Positions 7,950 to 15,568 of a stretch of DNA of 33,313 bases are shown piece after piece. The translations under genes were made by a program, and so were the position numbers. The notes under the pieces are model-generated. The model ran no database searches and was not told where the DNA came from. It saw only the letters and a list, made by a program, of their open reading frames with translations. Where the stretch lies: NCBI GenBank assembly GCA_964590515.1, contig CAZPZD010000026.1, forward strand, positions 1-33,313. The letters run 5' to 3'. Position 1 is the first letter of the stretch. Each line of letters begins with the position of its first letter. Source of the DNA: JADFRG01 sp964590515. Its GTDB lineage: Bacteria; Chloroflexota; Anaerolineae; Anaerolineales; E44-bin32.

Positions 7950-10622
7950 ATGGCAGACATGACGTTGGCGAAGAGCTACGACTTCAAGCCGGTCGAGCGC
8001 CGCCTCTATGCAGAATGGGAGCGGTCGGGCTATTTTCGGCCGACGGGGGAGGGGACCCCCTTCGTCATCTCGATGCCTCCTCCAAACATCACCGGCGAAC
8101 TCCACCTGGGCCATGCCATGTTTGCAGCGATGGAAGACCTCATGATCCGCCACAGCCGGATGCAGGGGACACCCACCCTATGGCTGCCAGGGAGCGACCA
8201 CGCCAGCATTGCGACCGAACTTCAGCTGCGCGAACTGCTGCTGAGTGAAGGCATTTCCAAGCATGAGTTGGGACGCGAGGCCTTTCTCGAGCGGGCCTGG
8301 CAGTGGAAACGCAAGTATGGAGGCATCATCACCGAGCAGCTTCGCCGGCTTGGGGCTTCCTGCGACTGGGAACGCGAGCGGTTCACGCTGGATGAGGGCC
8401 TCTCGCGGGCCGTCACGGAAGCCTTCGTTCGGCTGCACGAGCGGGGATTGATCTATCGCGGCGATTATCTGATCAACTGGTCACCCGGCTTGCAGACCGC
8501 GGTGAGCGATCTCGAAGTGGAGTACACCGAAGAAGAGGCCACTCTGTACTTCTTCAAGTACCGGGTCGATGGATTCGAGCAGCCGATCCCGGTGGCCACG
8601 ACCCGGCCGGAAACGATCCTGGGGGACACCGCGGTGGCCGTTCATCCCGAGGACGAGCGCTATCTCAAGTTCATCGGTGCGACCGCTCGGGTCCCCATCC
8701 TAGACCGGCCGATCCCGGTGATCGCCGATGAGTATGTGGATCGGGAATTCGGCAGCGGTGCGCTCAAAGTGACCCCCGGCCACGATCCGGCCGACTATCA
8801 GATCGGCCTGCGCCACAAGTTGCCGATCGTGAACGCGATGAACCCTGACGCCACGATGAGCGTGGCGGCGGGTCCTTATGCCGGGCTCGATCGGTATGCC
8901 TGCCGCGAGCAGCTGTGGGCTGATATGCAGGCGGCCGGGCTGACCATCCGAACTGAGCCCTATCTGCAGCAGGTGCCCCGCAGCCAGCGCGGCGGCGAGA
9001 TCATTGAGCCGCTGATCTCCAGCCAGTGGTTCGTGCGAATGCAGCCGCTCGCCGAGCCGGCGCTCGCCGCGGTTCGGGATGGACGGATTCGAATCGTTCC
9101 GGAACGCTTCACCAAGGTGTACTTCAACTGGCTGGAAAACATTCGGGACTGGTGCATCTCCCGCCAACTCTGGTGGGGGCATCGCATCCCGGCCTGGCAC
9201 TGCGGCAATTGCCGCGAGATCACGGTAGCCCGGGCGGCTCCCGATCTCTGTCCACACTGCGGCTCAGCCAACCTGGAACAAGATCCAGACGTGTTGGACA
9301 CCTGGTTCTCGTCCGGCTTGTGGCCGTTTTCGACCCTCGGCTGGCCAGAGGACACTCCTGACCTGCGCCGCTTCTACCCCACGACGCTGATGGAGACCGG
9401 TTACGACATCCTGTTCTTCTGGGTGGCCCGGATGATCATGATGGGCCTGGGGTTCACCGGTCAGGTGCCGTTTACCACCATCTATCTGCATGGCCTCGTT
9501 CGTGACGAACGCGGCCGGAAGATGAGCAAGACCCTGGGCAACGTGATTGACCCGCTGGAGCTCATGGACGAGTACGGGACCGACGCGCTGCGCTTCGCGC
9601 TGCTCACAGGGTCAGGCCCCGGAAATGACTTGAGTCTGAACCTGGAACGGGTGGCCGCCGGGCGTAATTTCGCCAACAAGCTATGGAACGCCGGCCGGCT
9701 CATCCTGGGGGCCATCGCGGCGGCGCCCGGTAGTCCAGCCGGCGAGCCGCACCGCACCCCGGCCGACATCTGGATCCTGGGCCGCCTGAACCAGGTGATT
9801 CGGGAGGTAGACCGCCTCTTCGCCGGACATCAATATGGGGAAGCCGGGCGGCAAATTCACGATTTCTTCTGGGGGGAGTTTGCCGATTGGTACTTGGAGC
9901 TCTCCAAGATTCAGACCGAAGAAGGGGGCGACCGGGCCTGGTTGACCGGCCGGGTGCTGGTTCACATCTATCACAACTGCCTGCGCATGCTGCACCCATA
10001 CATGCCGTTCGTGACCGAGGAGCTCTTCGGGGCCCTCCGGGCAGCCTGCGAGGCTCATCCGGCGCACTACGGACCGAAGCGCGGTTGGGAGCCGGCCTTG
10101 ATCGTGGCAAAGTGGGCGGAGGCCGGACCGGAGGAAATCTGGGAGCAAGAGGGGGTGGCTGCTTTTCAGATTGTGCAGGAGTTGGTCACGGCGATTCGCA
10201 ACGCCCGGGCCGAGAAGGGGGTTGAGGCCGGACGCCGGATCGAGGCCGCGATCCGAGCCGGTGACCGGGCCGAGTTTCTCCGACTAAACCGAGCCGCGCT
10301 GGCCTGGTTGGCCCGCCTGGACCCCGACCGGCTGCAGATCGAAGCCGCGCTCGAGCCGCCTCCGAATTCGGTCCGGCTGGTGGCGGGATCCGTGGAGGCT
10401 TTCCTGCCGTTTGCGGGAATGCTCGATCTGGAGGCCGAACGGCGGCGGATTGGCGAAAAGCTGGCCGGAGCGCGATCGGAGCTGGATCGGTTGGAGCGCC
10501 TGCTCGGGGGTGAGTTTGCGCAACGGGCCCCGCCAGAGGTGGTCGCCCGCGAACGGGCCAAGCTAGGCGCAGTGCGAGAGACCGCCGGTAAACTTCAGGC
10601 GCAGCTCAAGGACCTGGAGTAG
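7950..10622 (+). CDS. valS: valine--tRNA ligase
   Basis: A class I aminoacyl-tRNA synthetase charging tRNA-Val. The 890 residues are the usual length. The HIGH motif appears as HLGH (52-55) and the second signature as KMSKT (524-528). An editing (CP1) domain lies between them, with PVATTRPETILGDTAVAVHP and the PGHDPADYQIG block. A four-cysteine CGNC/CPHC knuckle near 420-440 is a likely zinc site. The C-terminus has the Arg/Glu-rich coiled-coil arm typical of ValRS. The start at 7950 is chosen because it follows TAGGAGGTGG by a few bases; the frame is open further upstream, but that part is the regulatory leader. corA follows after 11 bases. Confidence 0.97.
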   Translation: MADMTLAKSYDFKPVERRLYAEWERSGYFRPTGEGTPFVISMPPPNITGELHLGHAMFAAMEDLMIRHSRMQGTPTLWLPGSDHASIATELQLRELLLSEGISKHELGREAFLERAWQWKRKYGGIITEQLRRLGASCDWERERFTLDEGLSRAVTEAFVRLHERGLIYRGDYLINWSPGLQTAVSDLEVEYTEEEATLYFFKYRVDGFEQPIPVATTRPETILGDTAVAVHPEDERYLKFIGATARVPILDRPIPVIADEYVDREFGSGALKVTPGHDPADYQIGLRHKLPIVNAMNPDATMSVAAGPYAGLDRYACREQLWADMQAAGLTIRTEPYLQQVPRSQRGGEIIEPLISSQWFVRMQPLAEPALAAVRDGRIRIVPERFTKVYFNWLENIRDWCISRQLWWGHRIPAWHCGNCREITVARAAPDLCPHCGSANLEQDPDVLDTWFSSGLWPFSTLGWPEDTPDLRRFYPTTLMETGYDILFFWVARMIMMGLGFTGQVPFTTIYLHGLVRDERGRKMSKTLGNVIDPLELMDEYGTDALRFALLTGSGPGNDLSLNLERVAAGRNFANKLWNAGRLILGAIAAAPGSPAGEPHRTPADIWILGRLNQVIREVDRLFAGHQYGEAGRQIHDFFWGEFADWYLELSKIQTEEGGDRAWLTGRVLVHIYHNCLRMLHPYMPFVTEELFGALRAACEAHPAHYGPKRGWEPALIVAKWAEAGPEEIWEQEGVAAFQIVQELVTAIRNARAEKGVEAGRRIEAAIRAGDRAEFLRLNRAALAWLARLDPDRLQIEAALEPPPNSVRLVAGSVEAFLPFAGMLDLEAERRRIGEKLAGARSELDRLERLLGGEFAQRAPPEVVARERAKLGAVRETAGKLQAQLKDLE

Positions 10623-10633
10623 AGGGAGAAGAA

Positions 10634-11623
10634 ATGATCCGATCGATGCATCTGGTTGAGGGCCAGGAGCTGCGAACCGAGCTCAGTCGCGATGAATTCC
10701 GGGAGGTCATCGCCGGTGGGGAGGGCCTGCTGTGGGTGGATATCTACCAAGAGCCGCGGGAAACCGTCGAACCTTTGCTCAGGGAGGTCTTCGGTTTTCA
10801 CCCCCTGGCGATTGATGACGCGTTGGATGAGACGCACGTTCCGAAAGTGGACGATTGGGAATCCTACTTGTACATCGTCTTGCACGGAGTGCTCAGTTCG
10901 GCGTCGCGGGACGGACACGAGCTGCAGACTGACGAGATCGACATCTTCGCCGGAAGGCGGTACATCGTCACGTTCCAGGATTACCCCATCCCCGCACTCG
11001 AACGGGTATGGAGAGTCGTTCAGCGAGACCCGCGGGTGCTCGGTCGGGGAGCAGGCCATCTCTTGTATCGCATCATCGACGAGACCGAAGTCGATTATCT
11101 GGACCTGCTGGATAGCATCGATGAAAACCTGAGCCGAATCGAGGATGAGATCTTCGCCAATCCCGAACCCTCGCTGCTCTCGGAGGTTTTCTCGCTCAAG
11201 CGAGTCTTGTTGCGCATTCGCCGAGGGATTGTTCCTCAGCGAGAAGTGATCAATAAGCTGGCCCGCGGAGACTTCCAGCAGTTCTCGCCGGAAGACCGGA
11301 TGTACTTCCGGGATGTTTATGACCACCTCGTCCGGTTGAACGACATCTTAGAAAGTTTGCGGGATCTGGTCGGCAGCGCCTTGGAGATCTATCTCTCGGT
11401 GGTCAGCAATCGGCTGAACGACGTGCTCAAGACTCTCACCATCATTACGACGCTGTTCATGCCGCTCAGCTTCATCGTCGGCTTCTTTGGCATGAACTTC
11501 TTCCAGGCGACGGATTTGTTTGCCTCCTGGACCGGCCGGATCAGTTTCGTTGTCGTGTTGTCCGCGGTGGTGGCGACTCCGATCCTCATGTACACCTGGA
11601 TGCGACGCCGCGCCTGGGTCTAA
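10634..11623 (+). CDS. corA: CorA-family magnesium/divalent cation transporter
   Basis: CorA proteins form pentameric inner-membrane channels for Mg2+ or other divalent ions. The 329-residue product has a large cytosolic alpha/beta domain, a long stalk helix (around 230-265), then two C-terminal membrane helices. The selectivity motif GMN is present at 286-288 at the end of the first helix, preceded by the LFMPLSFIVGFFG stretch typical of the family. The last residues are basic, as expected for the cytoplasmic end. An AGGGAGAA ribosome site precedes the ATG. It lies 11 bases after valS and could be cotranscribed with it. The ion cannot be fixed from sequence alone. Confidence 0.93.
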   Translation: MIRSMHLVEGQELRTELSRDEFREVIAGGEGLLWVDIYQEPRETVEPLLREVFGFHPLAIDDALDETHVPKVDDWESYLYIVLHGVLSSASRDGHELQTDEIDIFAGRRYIVTFQDYPIPALERVWRVVQRDPRVLGRGAGHLLYRIIDETEVDYLDLLDSIDENLSRIEDEIFANPEPSLLSEVFSLKRVLLRIRRGIVPQREVINKLARGDFQQFSPEDRMYFRDVYDHLVRLNDILESLRDLVGSALEIYLSVVSNRLNDVLKTLTIITTLFMPLSFIVGFFGMNFFQATDLFASWTGRISFVVVLSAVVATPILMYTWMRRRAWV

Positions 11624-11642
11624 CCGAATGTTAAAGCCTGCG

Positions 11643-11651
11643 TGATATACT
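11643..11651 (+). promoter_or_regulatory. extended -10 promoter of the 11670 gene
   Basis: TGA directly before TATACT (11646-11651), an extended -10, with no convincing -35. RNA would start near 11658, leaving a 12-base leader without a Shine-Dalgarno sequence before the ATG. Confidence 0.5.
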
Positions 11652-11669
11652 CCCGGGCCGGTCGAAACC

Positions 11670-13166
11670 ATGGGGCGCAACGGGCCTAACTTCCTGCGTC
11701 TAGTCTCACTGGGGCTGCTGCTCGGGGCCGCAGTTCTGTTTTTCTTCCAGCTCATCGCCTACAGCCGGGAGCGGGCGAACCTGCCCGAGGGGCTGACCAT
11801 CGCGGGCGTACCGGTCGGTGGATTGAGTAAGCCTTCCGCGCTGGAACGATTGCTGCAGACCTACAGCACTCCGGTCGAGTTGTTTTACGAGGGTGAGCGG
11901 ATTGTGTTATCCCCGTCCCAGGTCGGCTTTCAGGTCGACACGGAGGCGATGTTGGCCGCTGGCGAACTTGCCCGAACCAACACCGATTTCTGGAGCGGGT
12001 TTTGGGATTTCCTCTGGGACCGACCGGGTGAGCCGCAGAGCGTACCGCTGCGGGCCGAGTATTCTCGGCCTCAGCTTGAGATTGCCCTGCGCGACGTCGC
12101 CACCCGTTACGATGAACCGGCCTTGCCCAGCCAACCCATTCCAGGCAGCGTCGACTTCCAGGCCGGAAGTCCGGGCCGAGTGCTCGATGTCGGACGGTCG
12201 GTGGAGCTGGTCGGTGAGGTTCTCAGCGCGCCCGGCGATCGGCGGGTAAACCTTCCGATACTAGAGAGCCAGGCAGTACGTCCGTCGCTTCCAACCCTCG
12301 AAACCCTGCTGAAGCAGAACCTGGACGTTGGGGCCTTCGATGGGCTGGTGGTTATGTACGTGATGGACTTGCGGACCGGCCAGGAGCTGCACTTCGGCTA
12401 TTACCTCAACCAAGACATTTCGGTTTCGCCCGACATCGCCTTCGACGCGGGCTCGACGATCAAGGTTGGAATCGCGACCGCGTTCTTCCGCTACTTCGAT
12501 GAGCCGCTTGATGACGAAGCCAGCCGCTGGTTGGTGGAAATGCTCACCCAATCGGGGAACGATCCGGCCAACTGGCTGATGGAGCGGATTGACTTTGGGC
12601 AAGGGCCAGTGGCGGTCACGGAAAGCCTTTCTGCGTTGGGACTTGAGAACTCCTATATCGTCGCCTGGTTTGAAAACCCGCGCCGCTTCACCACCCCGGC
12701 CCAGTTGATCGCCGCCTCGCCGCCGGCGACCCCCGCCAATCAAAGGCTCGATATCAACACCCGTCCCAACCAGCTCAACCAGACCACGGCTTCCGAATTG
12801 GGAATGCTGCTGGCCGACCTATACAGCTGTGCCAAGGGTGGGGGAGGCTTGCTGGCGGCGTTTCCAGCGGAGCTGCGACCGGAGGAGTGCGCCCGGATAC
12901 TGGATCTGCTCTCACAGAATAGGATTGCCTGGTTGATTGAGGCCAGCGTTCCGGATGGGACCCGGGTCGCCCACAAGCACGGCTGGACCCAATCGCCGCT
13001 GGATTTCATCAGCGACGCGGGCATCGTCTACTCGCCGGGAGGCGACTACGTGGTGTCCATTTTCCTCTGGGACGACCGCGAAATGGTCTGGGAGCCGACC
13101 GCCGCCCTTTTCGCCCAGCTGGGCCGGGCGGTCTACAACTACTTCAATCCACCGACCTCCGGCTAG
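11670..13166 (+). CDS. membrane-anchored class A beta-lactamase-fold protein with VanW-type N-terminal domain
   Basis: A 498-residue exported protein: short cytoplasmic N-terminus, one membrane helix (about 10-30), and an extracytoplasmic PG_binding_4-like region (about 40-220) of the kind found in VanW and some L,D-transpeptidases. A penicilloyl serine transferase domain follows (about 225-490). The active-site serine motif SxxK is STIK (262-265), the second motif is SGN (295-297) and the third is KHG (436-438), where typical enzymes have KTG or KSG. By family knowledge this fold includes cell-wall carboxypeptidases and beta-lactamases. The anchoring and wall-binding domain suggest peptidoglycan work rather than antibiotic resistance, but this is inference. 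The Glu166 deacylation residue could not be placed confidently. Confidence 0.82.
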   Translation: MGRNGPNFLRLVSLGLLLGAAVLFFFQLIAYSRERANLPEGLTIAGVPVGGLSKPSALERLLQTYSTPVELFYEGERIVLSPSQVGFQVDTEAMLAAGELARTNTDFWSGFWDFLWDRPGEPQSVPLRAEYSRPQLEIALRDVATRYDEPALPSQPIPGSVDFQAGSPGRVLDVGRSVELVGEVLSAPGDRRVNLPILESQAVRPSLPTLETLLKQNLDVGAFDGLVVMYVMDLRTGQELHFGYYLNQDISVSPDIAFDAGSTIKVGIATAFFRYFDEPLDDEASRWLVEMLTQSGNDPANWLMERIDFGQGPVAVTESLSALGLENSYIVAWFENPRRFTTPAQLIAASPPATPANQRLDINTRPNQLNQTTASELGMLLADLYSCAKGGGGLLAAFPAELRPEECARILDLLSQNRIAWLIEASVPDGTRVAHKHGWTQSPLDFISDAGIVYSPGGDYVVSIFLWDDREMVWEPTAALFAQLGRAVYNYFNPPTSG

Positions 13167-13188
13167 CCGGAGCGATCCCTACCCAAGC

Positions 13189-13833
13189 ATGACCGACCAA
13201 CGACACGTACCCGCACCGCAGGCTGCCTGGCGGATCCTTTCGGCCACAGGTGTGTTGGCTGTGGCGCTGGCGGTTCCTGCCGCGGTAACCACCGCCCGTG
13301 CGGCGCAGTTCAGCCAGCCGCCCACGGTCTCGATCCCGACCGTCACCGGCACCCCCACCGGTCCGATGATTGTGGTTCCCGATCAAGTCAATGTCCGTGC
13401 AGGCCCGTGCACCTTGTGTGAATTGATCGGAGTGCTAATCGCCGGCCAGGAAGCCCCCGCCATCGGACGCTCTCCCGGCGGAGATTGGATCCAGATCGCC
13501 TATCCGGGGGTTCCGGGCAACGTGGGTTGGGTTTATTCGCCCCTTGTGGTGCTCGATCCCCCGGGAGCCTCGCTGCCGATCGTCGAACCTCCACCCACTG
13601 CCACGCCGCGGGCGAGCGCGACCATCGATCCGACCCTGGCCGCCCAATTCAACCTGGGAGATGTGACCCCCACCCGCTTGCCAACCTTCACACCTGCCGG
13701 TCCGGTCGCCCAACCGACCTTCGCGGCGGAAGCACCGGAGTCGCGCAGCGTAATCCCGCCAATCGTGGCGATCGCCGGGTTAATCATGGTAGGGACCTTC
13801 GGGATGCTGATTTCGATCTTGCGAGGCGGCTAG
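13189..13833 (+). CDS. SH3-domain surface protein with N- and C-terminal membrane segments
   Basis: A 214-residue protein. A basic start is followed by a hydrophobic segment ending in an Ala-rich possible cleavage site (TTARAAQ). Then comes a bacterial SH3 domain (about 60-125) with VNVRAGP, a GDWIQI strand and GWVYSPLV. A Pro/Thr-rich linker follows, then a hydrophobic C-terminal helix ending in basic residues. Bacterial SH3 domains commonly bind cell-wall peptides. The ATG at 13189 is chosen because the frame upstream overlaps the previous gene; the ribosome site is weak. It is 22 bases downstream of the beta-lactamase-fold gene, so the two are probably an envelope operon. Its stop overlaps that of the convergent DUF2203 gene. 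Confidence 0.8.
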   Translation: MTDQRHVPAPQAAWRILSATGVLAVALAVPAAVTTARAAQFSQPPTVSIPTVTGTPTGPMIVVPDQVNVRAGPCTLCELIGVLIAGQEAPAIGRSPGGDWIQIAYPGVPGNVGWVYSPLVVLDPPGASLPIVEPPPTATPRASATIDPTLAAQFNLGDVTPTRLPTFTPAGPVAQPTFAAEAPESRSVIPPIVAIAGLIMVGTFGMLISILRGG

Positions 13834-14213
13834 AGCGGCTTGCGCCCGCCGAAGCCGGCGTCCAGGTCGTGCCAGTGGCTCACCGACGACTCGCCGTGTT
13901 TCCAGCACAGGAAGACGACCCGGCCTTCCAAATCGGCGGGGAAATCGAGCAGCCCTTGATCGACGTCCTTCAAAAGCACTCCATAGGAGTGCACTTCCTT
14001 GATGAGACGTTCAATTCGCCGAAACAGTTTTAGCAACTCCCCAGTCGCCTTGCTCGCGCCGTTCCCCAGCGCTTTCTGAACCCCGGAATCCAATTCAGGC
14101 CGGATCGTCACAATCTGATCGCGGGTCGCGACCAAGTCGTCCACCAGTGGGCGTAGTGTTACCAGAAGCTCGTTGGCCTGATCGAGGGTGAACAACCGAG
14201 GGAACTGCTGCAT
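13830..14213 (-). CDS. DUF2203 family protein
   Basis: A 127-residue soluble protein with the DUF2203 pattern: an N-terminal FTLDQANELL block, long amphipathic helices, then GVLLKDVDQGLLDFPA, FLCWKHGE and a C-terminal HDLDAGFGGR block. Function is unknown for the family. The stop codons of this gene and the convergent SH3 gene share a CTAG. The ATG lies only 5 bases beyond the T-run of a strong terminator (14219-14249), and no Shine-Dalgarno sequence is visible, so expression may depend on read-through from erpA. A TTG ten codons-worth downstream, at the first conserved block, is an alternative start. Confidence 0.85.
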   Translation of the reverse strand: MQQFPRLFTLDQANELLVTLRPLVDDLVATRDQIVTIRPELDSGVQKALGNGASKATGELLKLFRRIERLIKEVHSYGVLLKDVDQGLLDFPADLEGRVVFLCWKHGESSVSHWHDLDAGFGGRKPL

Positions 14214-14218
14214 GGCGA

Positions 14219-14249
14219 AAAAAGTACAGGTCGCTTGATGCGACCTGTA
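14219..14249 (-). terminator. intrinsic terminator after erpA
   Basis: A perfect 10-bp stem, TACAGGTCGC (14225-14234) and GCGACCTGTA (14240-14249), with a 5-base loop. On the minus strand it is followed by CTTTTTT. It lies 28 bases beyond the erpA stop and directly before the DUF2203 start codon. Confidence 0.85.
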
Positions 14250-14277
14250 AGAGGCGATCTGCTAAGCGATCAGGCTG

Positions 14278-14700
14278 CTAGCAGCAGCCATCAGAGTGCG
14301 AATGGGAGTGGGCGTCCGATGATTCGGCGGTCCGGAAAGAATGGCCACAACCGCAGGCAGAAACCGCATTCGGATTCTCGATCCGAAAGCCGCCGCCCAT
14401 CAGTTCGTCTGTGTAGTCAATCACCGTGCCGGCCAGGTAGCTGATCGACATCGGATCTACCACAACCTGGACGTCGTCAAAGGAGAAGCGCAGATCGGTT
14501 TCCCGCGGCTCGGGTTCCAAGCCCATGCCGTACTGCATACCCGAGCAGCCGCCCCCCGACACGAAGACCCGCAGCGCGGAGCCGGTAAGCTGGCGTTCCT
14601 CAATCAGCTTCCGGACCCGGCGGACGGCATTCTCCGTCAGGCTAATTTCTTCTCTCGTTTCGGTTAGCGTCTCAATAAGCGGTAAGTCGATTGTGGCCAT
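14278..14700 (-). CDS. erpA: HesB/IscA/ErpA-type iron-sulfur cluster carrier
   Basis: A-type carrier that receives Fe-S clusters and passes them to client proteins. The 140 residues hold the three invariant cysteines: C52 in GGGCSGMQYG, and C116 and C118 in ACGCGHSF. The protein then continues into a tail not usual for the family, DAHSHSHSDGCC (129-140), with alternating histidines and two terminal cysteines that could bind metal. The ATG at 14700 is preceded by AGGGA and by a good promoter (14749-14777). It lies beside sufR and the nuo genes, clients of Fe-S assembly. The exact subtype (ErpA, IscA or SufA) cannot be fixed from sequence. Confidence 0.92.
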   Translation of the reverse strand: MATIDLPLIETLTETREEISLTENAVRRVRKLIEERQLTGSALRVFVSGGGCSGMQYGMGLEPEPRETDLRFSFDDVQVVVDPMSISYLAGTVIDYTDELMGGGFRIENPNAVSACGCGHSFRTAESSDAHSHSHSDGCC

Positions 14701-14741
14701 ATGGCGGTCCCTGTTCCTCGTTTCTCGGAATTCTCATAATC

Positions 14742-14758
14742 AAGATAGAGTTTATCAA
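14742..14758 (-). promoter_or_regulatory. candidate SufR box in the erpA promoter
   Basis: On the minus strand it reads TTGATAAACTCTATCTT, overlapping the -10 element. It matches 14 of 17 bases of a sequence in the sufR/nuoB intergenic region (15483-15499). The site assignment is inferred from that sharing and from the adjacent regulator gene. Confidence 0.4.
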
Positions 14759-14777
14759 CAATCGGCTCCCATGTCAA
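14749..14777 (-). promoter_or_regulatory. promoter of erpA
   Basis: On the minus strand: TTGACA (14777-14772), a 17-bp spacer, then TAAACT (14754-14749) with TGA before it. The RNA start is expected near 14742. Confidence 0.7.
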
Positions 14778-14844
14778 TTCTTAGGGCTGATGGGCCGCTG
14801 GTCCTGCTCCAGTCGAGCCAAAGGGGGACCCAAGCCGCCCGCCT

Positions 14845-15450
14845 TCATACGGCGATGTCAAAGGTGCAGACCGGCTGATGCTGGACAATCCGGCCCCCCA
14901 TCTCCACCGGCCTCCCGAACAGCGCCTCGAGCAGTGCCCGATCGAAGTGGCATAGCGCGGGGGCGGCACGGGCGACCTCCAAGTAAGGGCAATTGGCCAG
15001 TTCCAGCCGAAGCCGTCCCTCGTCTTGCGATACGACGGGGAAGTACCCGCGGTCTTCCAGGTAATGCTTGATAAATCGAAGTTGGTTGGAGCCGTGGGGC
15101 ACCGACTCTCGCCCGCCAAGCTCTGATCCGACTGCGGTCAGGACGGCTTCTAGGTCCCGTCCTCCAGATGCTGCCCGCAGGTTCTCGAGCAAGCAGCCGC
15201 AGAGCTCTCCGTAGTTGCGGGGCATCTGGGCATCGGCGGCGGGAGTGCCGCGATACATCATCTCCGGCCGTCCCGGCCCCGATTTCCGGCGAGCCACCGG
15301 CTTGCCTACCAACCCGTCGCTCCGCAGGCCCTCCAGGTGGTGACGGATCGTGACCGGCGTGAGGGCCAACGTCCGGCTGAGTTCTGCAACGGATGCCTGG
15401 CCGGACTTCTTCAAATGCTCCAGGATGCGCTGGCGCGAGTCGTGGGCCAT
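14845..15450 (-). CDS. sufR: SufR-like Fe-S-sensing winged-helix regulator
   Basis: A 201-residue DNA-binding regulator. Residues 5-65 form a winged helix (RILEHLKKSGQASVAELS, VTIRHHLEGLRSDGLV). The C-terminal part has C154, C167 and C195, spaced C-X12-C-X27-C, the same spacing as the cluster ligands of cyanobacterial SufR (C164, C177, C205), within the typical NCPY and CTFDI contexts. SufR proteins carry a [4Fe-4S] cluster and repress Fe-S assembly genes when clusters are plentiful. The gene sits between erpA (same strand) and the divergent nuoB operon, which fits that role. A TTGACA-17-TACAAT promoter ends 10 bases before the ATG, so the mRNA should have almost no leader. It may also regulate itself. 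Confidence 0.87.
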   Translation of the reverse strand: MAHDSRQRILEHLKKSGQASVAELSRTLALTPVTIRHHLEGLRSDGLVGKPVARRKSGPGRPEMMYRGTPAADAQMPRNYGELCGCLLENLRAASGGRDLEAVLTAVGSELGGRESVPHGSNQLRFIKHYLEDRGYFPVVSQDEGRLRLELANCPYLEVARAAPALCHFDRALLEALFGRPVEMGGRIVQHQPVCTFDIAV

Positions 15451-15460
15451 CGTCCATCCG

Positions 15461-15489
15461 ATTGTAGACGGGGGCGATTAATTTGTCAA
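15461..15489 (-). promoter_or_regulatory. promoter of sufR
   Basis: On the minus strand: TTGACA (15489-15484), a 17-bp spacer and TACAAT (15466-15461). The RNA start is near 15454, about 4 bases before the ATG at 15450. Confidence 0.8.
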
Positions 15490-15499
15490 ACGCTATCTT
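15483..15499 (+). promoter_or_regulatory. candidate SufR box between sufR and nuoB
   Basis: TTGTCAAACGCTATCTT overlaps the sufR -35 and matches the erpA-promoter box at 14 of 17 bases. A shorter relative, TTGTGAAACT, lies in the nuoB promoter spacer at 15523-15532. Confidence 0.4.
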
Positions 15500-15515
15500 C
15501 AAAATTACCCTCTCC

Positions 15516-15545
15516 TTGACAGTTGTGAAACTTGGCACGTATAAT
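15516..15545 (+). promoter_or_regulatory. promoter of the nuoB operon
   Basis: TTGACA (15516-15521), an 18-bp spacer and a perfect TATAAT (15540-15545). RNA would start near 15552, 17 bases before the GTG of nuoB. Confidence 0.85.
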
Positions 15546-15568
15546 TCTTCTTTGGCGGAGAGGGCCCG

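Noticed and set aside
11670..13166. Antibiotic-resistance beta-lactamase
   Set aside because: The fold fits, but the membrane anchor, wall-binding domain and altered KHG motif point to a cell-wall enzyme; no resistance claim is supported.
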